Positions 23,728 to 36,619 of a DNA stretch of 64,000 bases are shown piece by piece (the first letter of the stretch is position 1; every line of letters starts with the position of its first letter). The notes under the pieces are model-generated. The model saw only the letters and a list, made by a program, of their open reading frames with translations. It was not told the origin of the DNA and did not search any database. The position numbers and the translations under genes were made by a program. This DNA comes from Kingdonia uniflora. Its lineage: Eukaryota > Streptophyta > Magnoliopsida > Ranunculales > Circaeasteraceae. The stretch spans positions 372,001 to 436,000 of the forward strand of contig JACGCM010001329.1 of assembly GCA_014058105.1 (NCBI GenBank), read 5' to 3'.

Positions 23728-24620
23728 AGCAAGCAATATAAATAGTCCAGCGAGGACTAATAAAAATGTTGGTGGGAACTTAAATAATCCATATATATCT
23801 TAACGTTAGGTCGTAAATCACGACCAATATAAATTGTCCAATAAAGACTAGTAAAAGAGCTAGTGAGAACTCAAAAAACCTATCTATATTTTAACTTTAG
23901 GTCGTAAATCACGACCAATATAAATAGTCCAACAAGGACTAGTAAAAAAGAGTTGGTGAGAACTCAAAATACCCATCTATATTTCCACGTTAGGTCGTAA
24001 ATCACGACCAATATAAATAGTCCAATGATGATTAGTAAAAGATTTGGTGGGAACTAAAAAAAAACCCATCTATATTACAATATTAGGTCGTAAATCACAA
24101 TCAAAATAAATAGTCCAGCAAGGGCTAGTAAAAGAGTTGGCGGAAACTAAAAAAACTCATTTATATTTCAACATTAGGTCGTAAATCGCGAACAATATAA
24201 ATAGTTCAACGAGGACTAGTAAATAAGTTGGTAGGAACTAAAAAAAACTCATCTATATCTCAACGTTAGGTCGTAAATCATGACCAATATAAATAGTCCA
24301 ACATGACTAGTAAAAGAGTTGGTGGGAACTCCAAAAACCCATTTATATCTTAATGTTAGGTCGTAAATAATGACCAATATAAATAGTTCAACAGGACTTG
24401 TAGAAGAGTTAGTGAGAACTAAAAAAACCCATCTATATTTCAACGTTAGGTTATAAATTATGACCAATATAAATAGTCTAATAAGGACTAGTAAAAGAGA
24501 TGGTGGGAACTTTAAAAAACCTATCTATATCTCAACGTTAGGTTGTAAATCATGACCAATATAAATAGTTCAACAAGGACTAGTAAAAGAAGTAGGCATT
24601 CAAGAATCCTATGTATATTT
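23728..24620. repeat. 91-bp tandem array (about nine units)
   Basis: The landmark gttaggtcgtaaat recurs at 23805, 23896, 23989, 24082, 24173, 24265, 24355, 24445 and 24537 (spacing 90-93 bp). Each unit also has accaatataaatagtccaac, ggactagtaaaagagttggt and gggaact. The inverted pair gtcgtaaatcacgac sits in each unit and can form a small hairpin. Confidence 0.92.
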
Positions 24621-24643
24621 TAAATTGTAGAACCACGTTTCTG

Positions 24644-24870
24644 CTAACCATGAGGCTTACAGGTCGTTGGACGACCTCCCTACCGATAGATGAGCACGTC
24701 TTAGGGGAAGCCCTCTTAACAACCCTAGAGCCACGACGAAAATAACTTGCAGGAGCACTCTCCCGCTAACCACGAGGCTCCCAGGTCGTAGGACGACCTC
24801 CTTACCGATGGATGAGCACTTCTTAGGGGAAGCTCTCTTCACGACCCTCGAGCCGCATACGAAATCAACT
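24644..24870. repeat. 122-bp direct duplication
   Basis: Two copies starting at 24644 and 24766 share ctaaccaygaggct, caggtcgtnggacgacctcc, gatgagcac and ttaggggaagc. The core ggtcgtnggacgacc is itself an inverted repeat. It directly follows the 91-bp array. Confidence 0.85.
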
Positions 24871-24879
24871 CATATTGAT

Positions 24880-27800
24880 GAGCACTTTATGCCAGGCCAC
24901 CAAAATTAGTAAAACACGACTTGAAAATGAGAGTTGGTATCCCGTCGCTAAAAAACAACCACAATGCCTTTGTTCTTTTATGCTTGCTCTTGTTTTTCTA
25001 ATTTTCCCCATCTAGCTGACGGGTTTTCCTTTTTATAATTTTTCCCTTCCCTTCTCACCCCTCGCTTGTCATCGAACAAAAGGCTCTATTGCTACTTTAA
25101 ACCCTAAGGTAAAAACATCTTTAATTCTATCTCTCTGATCCTAAAAATTATAATTAATCTTCTCTCTAGGGTTTACTCTCTCTCCCTCATTGTCTTCTCA
25201 AAGTTTTGTGATTTCATTATATTGATACAATCCAGGGATTTCAGTTTCTTATAGTGTTGTTTTTGATATCATTGATGAGATTTCTATGTTACTGCTATGG
25301 ATATAGTCCTTCATTTGGATTTGATGAGATTTCTTATCCCGTTTAATGGTTTCTCCATCATCAACTCTTTTTACGACTAGTTCTACCTTTCTCTCTTTAT
25401 CTTTTAGTAATTGGTCACCATGAATGAATCTTTCATTGAGATATATGCTAAATTGGTACCGTCGCTTACTTTCGTTGTTTAAAAACTAGATAAGGTAATT
25501 TTTTTGGGGCTTTTCTTGTTTGGGTATTTGTTCGAATGATTTAAGTGTGTGGTGAGGTGATTTACTTTGTGGGGATTGTAAAATTTGGATAGGTGAATTT
25601 GAGTATTGCTACTATTTCGATGCCGCATCAGTTCGGGTGGAATTCGGCAATGGCAAGGTTGTTACAATTTTCATTTTTTGTGGGTATGTGTGGGGATAAT
25701 TGCTCGCTGGGTGTTTGGTAAAGGTATTCAGGGGAAGGTTAGTACGGTATTTACGAGATTATTTATTTGCAAAAATACTTTACGATCATAGTTTATGGAG
25801 TTAATTTTCCCCCTCTAGTTTTGGTTATAGTTAATAATCAAAATATAGAGCTCAAAATTATGCATTCAAATGAAGAGACATATAGATTACGTGAATTGAT
25901 TATTGGATGGCTTACGACATATATAAATTGGATTGCTGGGATAACGAGTATGTTCTGCTCGATACCAATAGTGATTTGTTCAATCAATTACATTTTATTT
26001 GTTACCATTAGTTCTTTAACCGTACTTTCTTATTTGAGGGTGCATATGGTGTTCTAGTTCTTGAAGGGTTTGGTGACCGAGGGGTGTAAGGGAATTTCTA
26101 GCAGTGAAATATGAATGAGAAAAATGAATTACATTCCTCGACATCGGCCTAGAAATGCAAATTGGAGTAATTGAGTTGGTTAGTCATATGAGAGGGGTTA
26201 CCTGTCATGGTTCAATTGCGATAATGGTATCTTCTACTGAATAATTTTAGGTGACTTAGTCTATAGTTTTTGTTTTGTCAGATATGGAATGCAAACTTTG
26301 TGTTAGCATTTGCATGAATTAAGATCTGCTTGCCATTAAGATATTAACTATTATATGGGTTCTTAGAGTGTAACATAAACATTTACCATCTCCCTTTCAT
26401 ACTTCTAGTTCATCTCTTATTTGAGATGAAGATTAGAAAATGTAGATCTGTTTAGTTGGATACTTTTTTTTATGTCTTTACTATACTACCATTGATTACT
26501 CATTGAACTGGTGAAAATATTAAGATCTCATATTCCACATATCACATAGAGCTGATGTTTATTTGCTATATTTAATTTTGTTCATACTTAGATTTTTGGT
26601 TCATGTGCTAATAGCAAGTTGGCTAAACTTAAAATGCGTTTAGGCAGGTTGTTGGGCCAAACTCGTTATGCGTACTTAACTAGGCCATAATATTACTACA
26701 TTTCAATATTTGCTTCTTGGTCCTACTTTAATCGTGGGTCTTTCAACTTTCAATTGGACAACATATGAGTTGCAGGTTAGTTTCATGCACGAATTCACCA
26801 CTTGTATCTTAAAAATACGGCAACTGAAGGTCACTAGAAACACCACCCTTGATATTTGTTGTTATTTTTGAATAAGAGAAAGGATCTTATATTTCCACTA
26901 TGTTGGATTTAGATGTTGGATACCATGAACAAGTTGTATAGGGATTCTATTTTATTAGTCAATAATAAATATTACTTTTTAGGGATCTCTTTTACTACAT
27001 TTCATTTAAATTCTTAATTCACTTTTATGCTATGATTAAGTAGAGGTACTTACATAGAAGGATGCCCTGCCATTCGAGCGATGCGTGCAGGATAGTACTA
27101 GGCAGTTAAAAGACCCAAGGTACACATTTGTATCTTCTTACGATAGGTTGAATTATGGACATGTGTTGCTACTAATTCCATAAATATTTATTACTATATG
27201 AACCTTTGTGCAATAATATCAAAGGTAACGAACTTGGAGCTTTGGTGGCTCCCGCATTCCTCCAATGTTCTTGGTAAGTTTTGGGCATTCCTTTGTATCA
27301 TAGACCATTTTAGTTGTCTTTTGAGTTATTAAAAGCTTTGCTTATGCTCTTTCTTGAAGTTTAGGTTTCTAGAGTTATATTGTAAAACCGAAATACAATT
27401 TAAATATGAATCTTATTTATGGCAACATCACTTCTGAGGATATTCTTTTCAAGGTAATATATTTATTTTGACATGTATTCATGGCTAAATATAAACAGGT
27501 CCATGAGTTTTAGACTTCATTTAGTTTAGCTTAAGATATGTAGTCATGATGGATTTTTTGTACTCTATCGGCTAGTGACGGAGTAATTTTATAAACATCA
27601 TTATTTAGACGATTATGGCTACCCAAACATAAAGTTCATTACAAAATTTTAAATATGTTCTTTCTTACAAAGTTATCTCATTTTTTCTCAGAAATTCACC
27701 AGTAATGTGGATCAAGTATAAAAAGTCTTTACAACTGATTCACTGATATTGTCAAGTAATTGTGTAGGAGTCCACTTGCACTATATGTTTATGTAAAGTT

Positions 27801-28060
27801 TTTTATTTGTGTGCTTGGTTTTGAATGATTGCCAACAAGTAACTTGGTGCAAGAATTTCTTTGCAATAAGAACTAGCAATTGCATCTCTTTAAACTTGGT
27901 AAGCATTTTGACAACGGTAAGAAATTTTGTTTACTATTATGTTGTGATCTTACTTAATGTTAAAGTGCTTCAGAACTTCATTGTGGGATTTGAATCCTTC
28001 TATGGCGCATTGATTGTCAGCCAAAAATCCATCAATATAGCCTAAATTGCTTTTGCTTGT
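24880..28060. other. AT-rich non-coding stretch inside element C
   Basis: About 3.2 kb with no recognised coding region. Near 25080-25110 there is a leader-like tract with aaaccctaaggtaaaaac (a possible splice donor). The 96-codon frame at 25767-26057 is hydrophobic and probably fortuitous. It could be an unrelated insert or captured gene flank; I cannot tell which. Confidence 0.35.
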
Positions 28061-28070
28061 AATTTGTAAT

Positions 28071-28144
28071 GAATTCATTAGCTCAAAATGGTGAAGAGTA
28101 CTCAAGTTTTTAAGAGGATGGTGGTTTAAATCCACCTGGGTTCA
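28071..28144 (+). repeat. tRNA-like SINE head (copy 1)
   Basis: Acceptor-like arms gaattca and tgggttc pair fully (two G-T pairs), the D-arm is gctc/gagt, and the T-arm ggtgg-tttaaat-ccacc is perfect. Box A-like tagctcaaaatggt and box B-like ggtttaaatcc are at the right spacing, 73 nt overall. The anticodon arm does not form a normal five-pair stem with a seven-base loop, so it is not a working tRNA. It shares this odd arm with copy 2 at 50297. Confidence 0.55.
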
Positions 28145-28515
28145 AAATTAATTTTTATCAGCTATAAATTGATTTTTTTTAAAATTGTTTGTGAAAATAT
28201 GATGGCCAGTATCCTAGTTTTTGATCATGAAGCAACGACATGTACAGTCGCTTTTAGCTAAACCACTAAATCAGTCGTCGCAAAAATCAAAGATCATATA
28301 TATTAAGTAGGGGAAAAATGACAATCATTTGTTGTCGCTAATTAACGACGGTTTAAAGTAGTCGTATCCGCCTACAAAATGATGGCCAGTGGTGTTACAA
28401 GAAAAATATGGCCAGCGAAAGGTGACGGGAAAAACAACGATAATCGTTCTCGTTATTTCACAAAAATGATGGAATGTGGCCCTCGTAAATTAGCCTTTTT
28501 ATTATAGTAGCCTAA
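28145..28515. other. Possible DNA-transposon end with GTCGY-rich subterminal repeats
   Basis: Repeated gtcgc/gtcgt words (cagtcgtcgc, gttgtcgctaattaacgacg) and an end reading cctttttattatagtag resemble subterminal regions of plant class II elements. No matching opposite end was found. Confidence 0.3.
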
Positions 28516-28561
28516 GACCCCGGAGGGGCATCCTAAGAATTATACACGTTACTGAGCATGA

Positions 28562-28782
28562 GCACTTCTAGGTCAAGACCCTCCCTATAAATAGGGAGAG
28601 AAGGTGACCTAAGAAGGGACCTTTTTTCAAAACCTCCTCCGTCTATGAAACCAGAGCAGCTCTAGAGAAAGAGGGTGAAGAGACCTAGAGAGAGTCGAGT
28701 AGTACCCTCATCTGGTGAGACATGTCAACCCCAAAACTAATAATCACGCATTATCGTCCCTGAGAGGACTTTCGGGACTACA
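28562..28782 (+). repeat. Element C right LTR (3' part)
   Basis: Matches the left copy, with TATA box ctataaatag at 28585-28594 and a likely end at ...gactaca 28782. Confidence 0.7.
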
Positions 28783-29090
28783 CAAATGATGGAAATCATT
28801 CTTACTTGTTGTAACTTTGATAACCTCAATCCCTATTTACTTGTTGGGGCATTATTTAAATCCATGGAAACCAAGTGCTTGAACTAATGGTAAAGATTTG
28901 GGAATGACAAATTCAGTAAAATCAAATGCCATAAAGGTAAATAACACATGATAATTTTGTAGTTTAAAGTAACAAATCTAGTTGTTTGAGGTGAGAAAAT
29001 AATGTTTATCCTCTCACCTTCTTTTACCTCTCTATCTCTTGTGAAAATTTCATAAAATACTTTACATTGTAAACATATGATAACTATATC
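28783..29090. repeat. Left flank of element D; part of a duplicated host segment
   Basis: The stretch caaatctagttgttt from 28973, with the following ctctcacctt..acctctctatctct, recurs right of element D from 49353. This is an older direct duplication flanking or containing the insertion site. No gene seen. Confidence 0.55.
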
Positions 29091-29707
29091 TGTAAGGGAC
29101 TACCCCTCGATCTTACCTAAATCGAGCTGTCTCCAGTTTGAACTACCTCCATGTCAGACTCACGTATTCTCCACATGACTTCTCCCGTCAACATTGTCAC
29201 ATACTTCACGAACTGATAAAAAATGTAGGTCGAGCTCAAGCCGTAAAACTTGAACAAGTCAAAACCACATGTCTCTCTCGAACTCAACAGTTACTCAGTC
29301 AACTGCCACTAACCACATTGTTCGAAGAACGTGCTCCAGCACGATGAAGAACTGTAGAAAATACCTATATAAAGAAAATGTTCCAGAAGAGACAAGGACC
29401 AGAAAAATACAGGAGAAATCACTGTGAAAACTATATTTTCTAGATTCTCCAAAACTTTAAACTTCTTATTCATAAGATCAAGCATTTCTAAGTCTAGAGG
29501 CCACTTATAATATGATATCAACCTCAAGCAATAAACGTCACTATTATAAAAATCCTCAACCCGAGGTCATGGTTTTTTAACCTATTCATAGGTTTTCCAA
29601 GCTAAACACCTATATCATTTCTTGCTTTTAATTAGATCTTGTTACAGGTACATTAGTGTAAGAGCTAATTCTAGGCCACTTCGATCCCACAGAATTAGGC
29701 CATTACA
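29091..29707 (+). repeat. Element D 5' LTR
   Basis: Starts tgtaagggactacccctcga and ends ggccattaca. TATA box ctatataaag at 29365-29374. The same LTR type occurs at 48618-49233 and 51173-51794. Confidence 0.93.
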
Positions 29708-29727
29708 TTTGGTGTCGTCTGTGGGAA
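29708..29727 (+). promoter_or_regulatory. Element D primer binding site
   Basis: ttggtgtcgtctgtgggaa immediately follows the 5' LTR. It closely resembles the tggcgccgtctgtggg primer site usual in Tat-lineage elements. Confidence 0.75.
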
Positions 29728-29784
29728 TTAAATCCTTTCCACGATATCCTAAGGCATTCAATCACTTTACTACAAATTTCAACC

Positions 29785-31290
29785 ATGGTCACATCCAGGC
29801 GACCAGCTACCAGAATCTAGCTCGATCTCTTAATTATGCCAGAACAACTTACAGAGCTACGAGCAAATCTTAACACTGAAATGGAGAAATGCAACGATCT
29901 CGAATGACAATTAACTCTCGACCGAGAGCTCCGTGAGAAGGAGCTCGACGCCGAGTGACCAGTTTGTTTAACTGTACTCAAACGACATGAAGATCAAATG
30001 ACAACAATACAGACTACCTTGTAAGTTCTGCAGAACACTCAGCAGGATCCTCCAATACGAGATCATGATCAGGTACTAGAAGCCTCTCGAGTCTCTGCAC
30101 GGGAAAGATTGGGACCTCAAGGAGCCACCAGCAAAGCTATTTCCAGAAATATTTGGAATGAACCTCAACCTTTTATTCTTTTGGGGGGAGAGGTTCAGTA
30201 TGAGATTAGCCGAGGTCACCGATGTTCCATACGTCAAGAGGAAGATCAAAGACCTCGGCCTCGAGTTTCAGCATGAGATCGTTCGAGTGAAGGTACCGGT
30301 ACTCATAATCTGTAACCTCCTCATCAAGCCACTCAACCGACCCATCACTATGTCACACAAGAGCATATGGACCAGCGTATTAAGGAGCTGATCGAAGCAC
30401 AAGTTCTGGGCAGTACCGACAACCTTTCCAAGTTACAAGGAAGTCCAATTGCCAAAGAACTATTCGATATAGATATTCTAAAAGGTTTCCATACTCTAAA
30501 AATTCACAAATACAAGGGTACCGATCCAAAGGAGCACATTCAACAATACCGTAATTCATTGGAGCTGTACTATAATCTCAACCAAATTCTCTGCCACCTG
30601 TTCACCATAAGTATGTAGGAGGATCCACTCTGATTGTTCCACTCTCTACCTGAAGGTACCATATACACATTCGACCAGTTGCAGAAATAATTCATCAAGA
30701 CGTATGCTCAGAACAGAGACAAATAAGTAAAATTATATTCTCTTATCAGTCTCAAACAATCGCATGGAGAGAAGCTTAAGGATTTTGCAAAGTAGTTCTT
30801 AGAGCTCATGCAGAAAGTGGACAATCTTGATAAGAAAATAGCTGTTACTGCTTTTATCAATGCGTTCCAACTCGACTGCAAAGCCAAAGAGCACCTCTAC
30901 CTTAACAAACCTACAACCTTGGAGGATATGATCACTAAAGTCAATAGTTACGTCGACCTGGAAAGGATGATGTCTGAAAGACATAAATCTACTAAATCCG
31001 CCCTAGCTATGAAAGGTCCATCTGCAGATTGAGACACTGGACCGAAGAAGGGTCTGGGTGACCAGAAGTGTGCCAAGGGAAATACTGGCATCCCTTGGAA
31101 AGGCAGATCACAAGTTAAACTCGTCCTCCCAAAAATGAATGTTCGAATCTCTACAATTTTTCCAATCCCCTCAAAGGATAAGCTCTACCGTCTATCCCAA
31201 CCATTGGAGCCAATCGAGAGCCAACCGTGCTGCAAGCATCACAAGGTAATCCATCATTATACTGACAATTGTTAAGCTTTACAGTAGTTA
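29785..31290 (+). pseudogene. Element D gag, broken
   Basis: ATG at 29785 (MVTSRRPATRI then TAG). A Glu/Leu-rich segment near 29840 is followed by the gag core in pieces: IKELIEAQVLGS (30370), TLKIHKYKGTDPKEHIQQYR (30495), YAQNRDK (30700) and VNSYVDLERMMSERHK (30940). A cysteine-histidine motif (CKHHKVIHHYTDNC, about 31228-31274) matches the degenerate zinc knuckle of Tat gag. At least five in-frame stops are present. Confidence 0.8.
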
Positions 31291-31425
31291 CTCGAATGCA
31301 TTTTCAAGGAGGGATGGATGTTTGAATATATTGTCGACCTGGAATCATACAAGGATGGTAGCTATAAAAAGCAGCTCAAAGTAATCTAGGATAAAGATAA
31401 AGCTGAGGAGAAGCATCTCTACCAT

Positions 31426-31743
31426 TTGCACCACGAAAACATGATCGAGATCAATCAAATCACCAACTCTAATAGATTCAAGCACAGGAGGCTATCCGAA
31501 TACTGCGATCTCACACCTCAAGACAAAGAAGCCAAGCTTCTACCTGAGTCGAGCAATCCCCGGCTCGGTATACCATTAGAAGATTGTGATACTAGCCATG
31601 TCAAATTTCCACATCATGATGCATTAGTTACAATGCTCAAGATGAAGAAGTTTGTCAAACACACAATGATAATCGATACAGGCAGCGGTATTGAGATTCT
31701 CAGCACTATCGACCAAATGGGTTTAGCCGATCAAGTCATTTAA
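31426..31743 (+). pseudogene. Element D protease
   Basis: TMIIDTGSGIEILSTI carries the aspartic protease D-T-G-S motif around residue 84 of the 105-codon frame. Stop at 31741-31743, where the protein should continue to RT. Confidence 0.8.
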
Positions 31744-32059
31744 AGTAGCACCAACATTTGTGGATTCAATGGTTCTTAAGAAGAATGAATAGGGAAGATC
31801 ATCTTACCTATTACTGCAGGAGCAGCCACAATCAACGTCATCTTCTATGTGATCAACGCCAAATCTCATTCTCTCTGGATTATAGGCGATTGTTAGATTC
31901 ATAACATGGAAGCAATCACTTTCACCTATCATCAAATACTCTACTTCAAACACAACGATGGTATCTATGAGATTAGGGGTAGTCAAAAGATTTCTCGAGC
32001 TTGAGAAAATACCATCTCTACAATTCTAGATACCTCTGACAAGTATACTGCATAACAAT

Positions 32060-33010
32060 TACAACAAGTTGATCACCCCAATGATCAGCCTTCCATGGAG
32101 GAGCCAACCGAATACATCAACATTGATGGACCTAGTTGTGGTACTTTCATCGGTACTAAGCTGGTTCAACACGAAAAAGATGCTCTCATTCAGCTCTTAT
32201 GGCTGGATCAAGATGTTTTTGCGTAGTCTTTCAAAGAGGTGCCTGAGGTCGATCTGACCATAGGATGCCACAAATCGGCCATCAACATCAACGCCATAAT
32301 AGTCAAACTGGAACAGCGATGCCTATCACCGTGACTTCGAGATGAAGTTAACATAGAGATCAATAAATTGATCAAAATGGGATTCATTCGAGAAGCCAAG
32401 TATCCAGATTGGATACCCAACATCGTTGTTATCCCAAAGAAGAAAGGAAAAGTCCGAGTTTGTGTAGATTTCACCAATCTCAACAAACATACTCCAAAAG
32501 ACAGTTTTGCTCTTCCCAACATTCATCAGATCCTTCATTCTACAGTAGGTCATAAAATCCTATCTATGATGGATACTACTTCGGGATACAATCAAATTCC
32601 AATCTTGGATGAAGATCAAGAAAAGACCACTTTTATCACTAAAAGAGGAGTTTACTGCTAAAAAGTCATGCCCTTCGGACTCAAGAACGCATGTGTAACT
32701 TATCAACGATTAATGACTACTATGTTCAAAGCACATCTAAGGAAAGTCGTGGAAGTTTACATTGACGATCTCTTGTGCAAGAACGTACAATCCATCAACC
32801 ACATTTTAGATCTTAACACAATATTCAACATTCTTCGATCTTATAAGATACTTCTCAATCCTGGTAATTGTTAATTCGGGATACATTCAGGTCGATTTCT
32901 ATGCCACCTCATCAACAAGAAGGAGATTGAGGCTGATCCAGATCAGATTCAGGCTCTTCTCGACATACCATCTCCAAAAACAATAAAAAACATTCAGAAA
33001 CTTGCTGGTA
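32060..33010 (+). pseudogene. Element D reverse transcriptase
   Basis: INKLIKMGFIREAKYPDWIP (32360), CVDFTNLNKHTPKDSF (32460), DTTSGYNQI (32570), MPFGLKNACVTYQRLM (32668) and the catalytic VEVYIDDLL (32750) are all present. The YIDD aspartates are retained. Broken by stops at about 32225, 32329 and 32659 and by a TAA near 32872. Confidence 0.88.
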
Positions 33011-33099
33011 AGATTGTCGCTATCAACCGTTTCATTTCAAAATCTTTAGACCGCTATCGTTGGCTATTCCTATTACTCTGCGGTTGTACCAAACGAAGA

Positions 33100-33960
33100 A
33101 AAGTTCAGCCAAATACAGAGGTTCAATGGACATGAGAATGCGAGGTAGCTTTTTAGGATCTCAAAATTTATTTGGGGAAATATCCTATCATGAGCATCCC
33201 AATAAATAATTAGGAACTGATTATCTACCTAGCAGTTACAGATACTTCACTCAGCTCAATCCTCATTCGACTTGAAAGAAAAATTAAGAAACCAGTCTAC
33301 TTCATCAGCAAAACCCTCATTCTAGCAGAAACGAGGTACTTTAAAATTGAGAAACTTCTTCTCACTCTTGTTTATACTTCATAGAAACTTTAGCACTACT
33401 TCCAAGCTCATTCAGTCAAAGTCATGACGAACTACCCACTTCGGGAGGTTTTGTCCAAGAAAGAAAAATCAAAGAGTTTGTAATAATGGTTAGTCAATTT
33501 AGGAGAACATGATATCAAGTTTGAACAATGTCATTTCGAAAAGGGGCAGGCCATCGCCGATTTTCTCATAGATTTTCCAGTGGAAGATCCCTAGTGGGAG
33601 GAGCACGATCTTAACCTTTCAGAGGAAGTTACAGAAGATCCACCCCCTAAAGCATTTAACGAGTGAACTAAATAGGTTACGAAGAAAGGGTGAAAACTTC
33701 TTGCAGATGGATTAATTGGACCCGTAGGGTCAGGAATTGGAATCTTATTGATTACCCCTTCAAAGGACAAAATTAAGAAATCAATCCGCTTGGATTTTGA
33801 GGCCTGAAATAATGTCACCGAGTATGAAGCTCTCGTTCATGGACTTGATCTCACTCTCGAGCTCGACGTCCCCGAACTCTCAGTTTACACAGATTAACTG
33901 CTCATCGTTCACCATTACTCTGAGTAATACAAGAAGAATGGCAAGGTGATCAAATACGCA
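33100..33960 (+). pseudogene. Element D RNase H plus second RNase H
   Basis: First domain: VYFISKTLILAETRYFKIEK near 33295 and the GQAIADFL end near 33550. Second domain: LLADGLIGPVGSGIGILL near 33700 and NNVTEYEALVHGL near 33810. Two successive RNase H domains before integrase place the element in the Tat/Ogre group. Confidence 0.8.
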
Positions 33961-34289
33961 CCCTCATTGTAGATAGGATGAGCAAGCTCGCACAAACAAC
34001 TCTCGATTATCTTAATCGAGGAGAAAATAGACACGCCGATTCCTTAGTATATCTAGCTGGGGTCTTAGGTACTAAAATTCGATATCTCCAGATCGAAGTG
34101 ATTTCAACCCCCAACATTGATCGCATTTTTGTATGCACGATCAACACCGGGGGCGATAAAGGGAGAGACGACGATTGACGAAAGCCTTTCTTAGTTTATC
34201 TCGGTATCAACAACAAATATGAAGAATCATTTCCAGCAGATCTGAAAGAGCGTCGATAGCTGATAGACAACTCAAAATGCTACACCAAT

Positions 34290-35404
34290 CAAAACGGTAC
34301 CTTATACCGCTATTCAGTTGTAAGGCCTTACCTTAAGTGCCTCTCCGAATAGAAAGTGGACAAGATTCTTCGCGATTTACATGAAGGGACTTATGACTCC
34401 CATGCCGCAGGTCGGTCACTAGTAAATAGAGCCATTACATAAGCAGTATTCTGGTCTAACATGCGCAAGCAAGAAGAAGAGTACTCATATAAATGTGATG
34501 CGTGTCAGCAACATGGAAAGATGATCTACGTCCCTGCGCTCGAACTCCATGCAAGCAAGGTGTTTTGTTCATTCAAAAGATGGGCACTCGATCTTGTCGG
34601 TGAATTTCCTAATTCCTCAGATAACCGCTGCCACCTACTTATAGCTATCGATTATTTTACAAAATGGGTAGAAGTAGTTCTACTTTGTCTAGCCAAAAAA
34701 GAAGAGGTCATCTCTTTTATCTAGGAACACATAATCACTCGGTCTGGGTGCCCCTACTTAATTCATATCGATAAAAAGTCATTGCTTTTCTCAACTAACA
34801 TAACATAATTCACTCACCATCCAATCCCTACTACCCTCAAGGCAATGGCCAAGCCAAAATCACCAACAAAACCATCGTGGATGGGCTCAAAAAAAGGCTA
34901 CACTCTCAGAAAAAGGAGAATTGGGTTTGGGAACTTCCTCATGACTTAGGGGCATATCGTACCACTCTATGTCAGTTAACAGGCTGTACTCCCTTCCTCC
35001 TTGCCTATGGCACCGAGGCAGTCATTCCCTCCGACTACCATCATACAGTCAAAGATCACGAGCTAACTGACGCAGAAAATAAGTTCGAATTGGCTTACAA
35101 CCTCAATTGGGTCGATGAAACCAGGGAACCCGCCATCGCTAACCTAGGTTGATATTACCATATGTTGGCTAGTTCATACAACAAACGAGTCAGAAACCAT
35201 ACCTTCCAAATTAATGATCTCGTCCTCAGAGAAATACTTCAACACCACAAAGAACCTCATGCTGGGAAACTAACAAACAATTGGGAGGGACCATTCCTTA
35301 TCATAGGTCTCTCAGGCCTGAGATGATATTACCTTATGGCAGAGGAGAAAGTTTACATTTTGAGTCCTTGGAATACTAGGCGACTGAAACGATACTATTA
35401 TTAA
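34290..35404 (+). pseudogene. Element D integrase
   Basis: Zinc-finger cysteines are in YKCDACQQHG (34490). Catalytic-core pieces are RWALDLVGEFPNSSDN (34575), AIDYFTKWVEVV (34640) and WELPHDLGAYRTTL (34925). The C-terminal GPFLIIGLSG (35290) precedes the final frame end at 35402-35404. Breaks include a TAG near 34723 and a frame disruption at 34760-34860 around the second catalytic acid. Confidence 0.82.
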
Positions 35405-36027
35405 GTTACTTACTACTCCATTTTAGTTTGCCTTTTTTTTCATTCCAGAAGTGCGATTTCCATCTTTATTCATTGAACATTCTTTATCGGAATTCAATGA
35501 AATTTACAAGTTTTTCTCCCATACATATCACTACTTCGTAGATAATACATAGATTAAATCATAGATGATACTAGCTTTCAATCAGCATCATATCAGTTAA
35601 ATCAAGGATAACACTTGGTTTGGCTGACTCTACTAAATCTTCTAAGATTAAAACAAATGTAGTACTTGTTTTCAATCAAGGGACTTAATCAGACATAAGA
35701 TAAAACAAAGGTAAAACTAGCTTTCATCTCTTTTAATATGTTTATGACATTATACTAGTTAAATCAAGGATAACACTTCGTTTGGTTGACTCTACTAAAT
35801 CTTATAAGATTAAATCATGGTAACACTTGTTTTCAATCGAGGGACTCTACCAGATATAAGATAAAGCAAAAGTAAAACTTGCTTTCATCTCTTTCAATAT
35901 GTCTGCGATATCATTCCAGTTAAATCAAAGATAACACTCTGTTTGGCTGACTCTATTAAATCTTTTAAGATTAAAACAAGGTAGTACTTGTTTTCAATCG
36001 AGGAACTCTACCAGACATAAGATAAAG

Positions 36028-36569
36028 TGATCCAGGAGGATCTAGTACTTTATAAGACTTATCAAAAGTTGTTCGAGCGACATTGAGAGTCGTTTGAATG
36101 AGTTGACATGTTCGTTGGAATTTTGGCCCAGAGCCATATTTCGTTCGAACGACTTTCAGTGTCGTTTGAACGAGTTGTCATATCCTCCGGAATTTTTATT
36201 CGAACGAGTTTGGTTTCGTTCGAGCGAGTTGCTCTGCTTTTCTAGGGTTTATACCAATTAAGCGTAAAGTCATTCGAACGACTCCCTACTTTGTTCGATC
36301 GACTTTGGCAGTGTTTTGGAATCTTAGGCGTTATTTTTCCCTGAGATCCGTTCTTTATGATTTTTTGAGTTCTCTAGTATATAAAGGGAACTTTGGTTAT
36401 TTTCTAGGGTATGTTAGATCTGAAAGAGTTCTGAGAGAAACCTAGGGTTTCAGAGATTTTGTACTTGTAATTAATTCATTTTGTGTAATCAAATTCTTTA
36501 TTTTCCAAACCGATTGGTGTTCTTCATATATCTCTACTAACACAAGCTTTTCAATCGTATTGTGGATTA
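36028..36569 (+). repeat. Element F 5' LTR
   Basis: Starts tgatccaggaggatctagt and ends ttgtggatta. TATA box tatataaag at 36378-36386. Between 36070 and 36305 it holds eight variants of gttcgaacga. Confidence 0.93.
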
Positions 36570-36619
36570 AGTAGTATCAGTTTTTGCAGTTTCGATTCTC
36601 GGGGGGTTAATTGTGGTGT

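Larger units (their letters stand above)
15934..28782 (+). mobile_element. Element C: very decayed Tat-lineage Ty3/Gypsy element
   Basis: Bounded by two LTR-like segments (15934-16148 and about 28562-28782) that share about 190 bp including the promoter. Gag, protease, RT remnant, RNase H, a second (archaeal-type) RNase H and integrase follow in that order; a second RNase H before integrase is a hallmark of the Tat/Ogre group. A weak PBS (attggctttatttgtgtcc at 16149) follows the left LTR. The 3' half (21.7-28.5 kb) has no pol but holds tandem arrays and inserts. Full LTR boundaries and a target duplication could not be found, so treating the whole span as one element is an inference. Confidence 0.65.

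Noticed and set aside
23728..24620. CRISPR array
   Set aside because: The units are contiguous tandem repeats of about 91 bp with diverged copies and no unique spacers, in a plant nuclear context.
25767..26057. Hydrophobic 96-codon frame as a membrane protein
   Set aside because: The region is AT-rich, which produces Ile/Leu/Phe-rich frames by chance; no homologous pattern, splice site or start context supports it.
28071..28144. A functional tRNA gene
   Set aside because: The arms fit, but the anticodon arm cannot form a standard stem and loop, and a similar structure occurs at 50296-50368.
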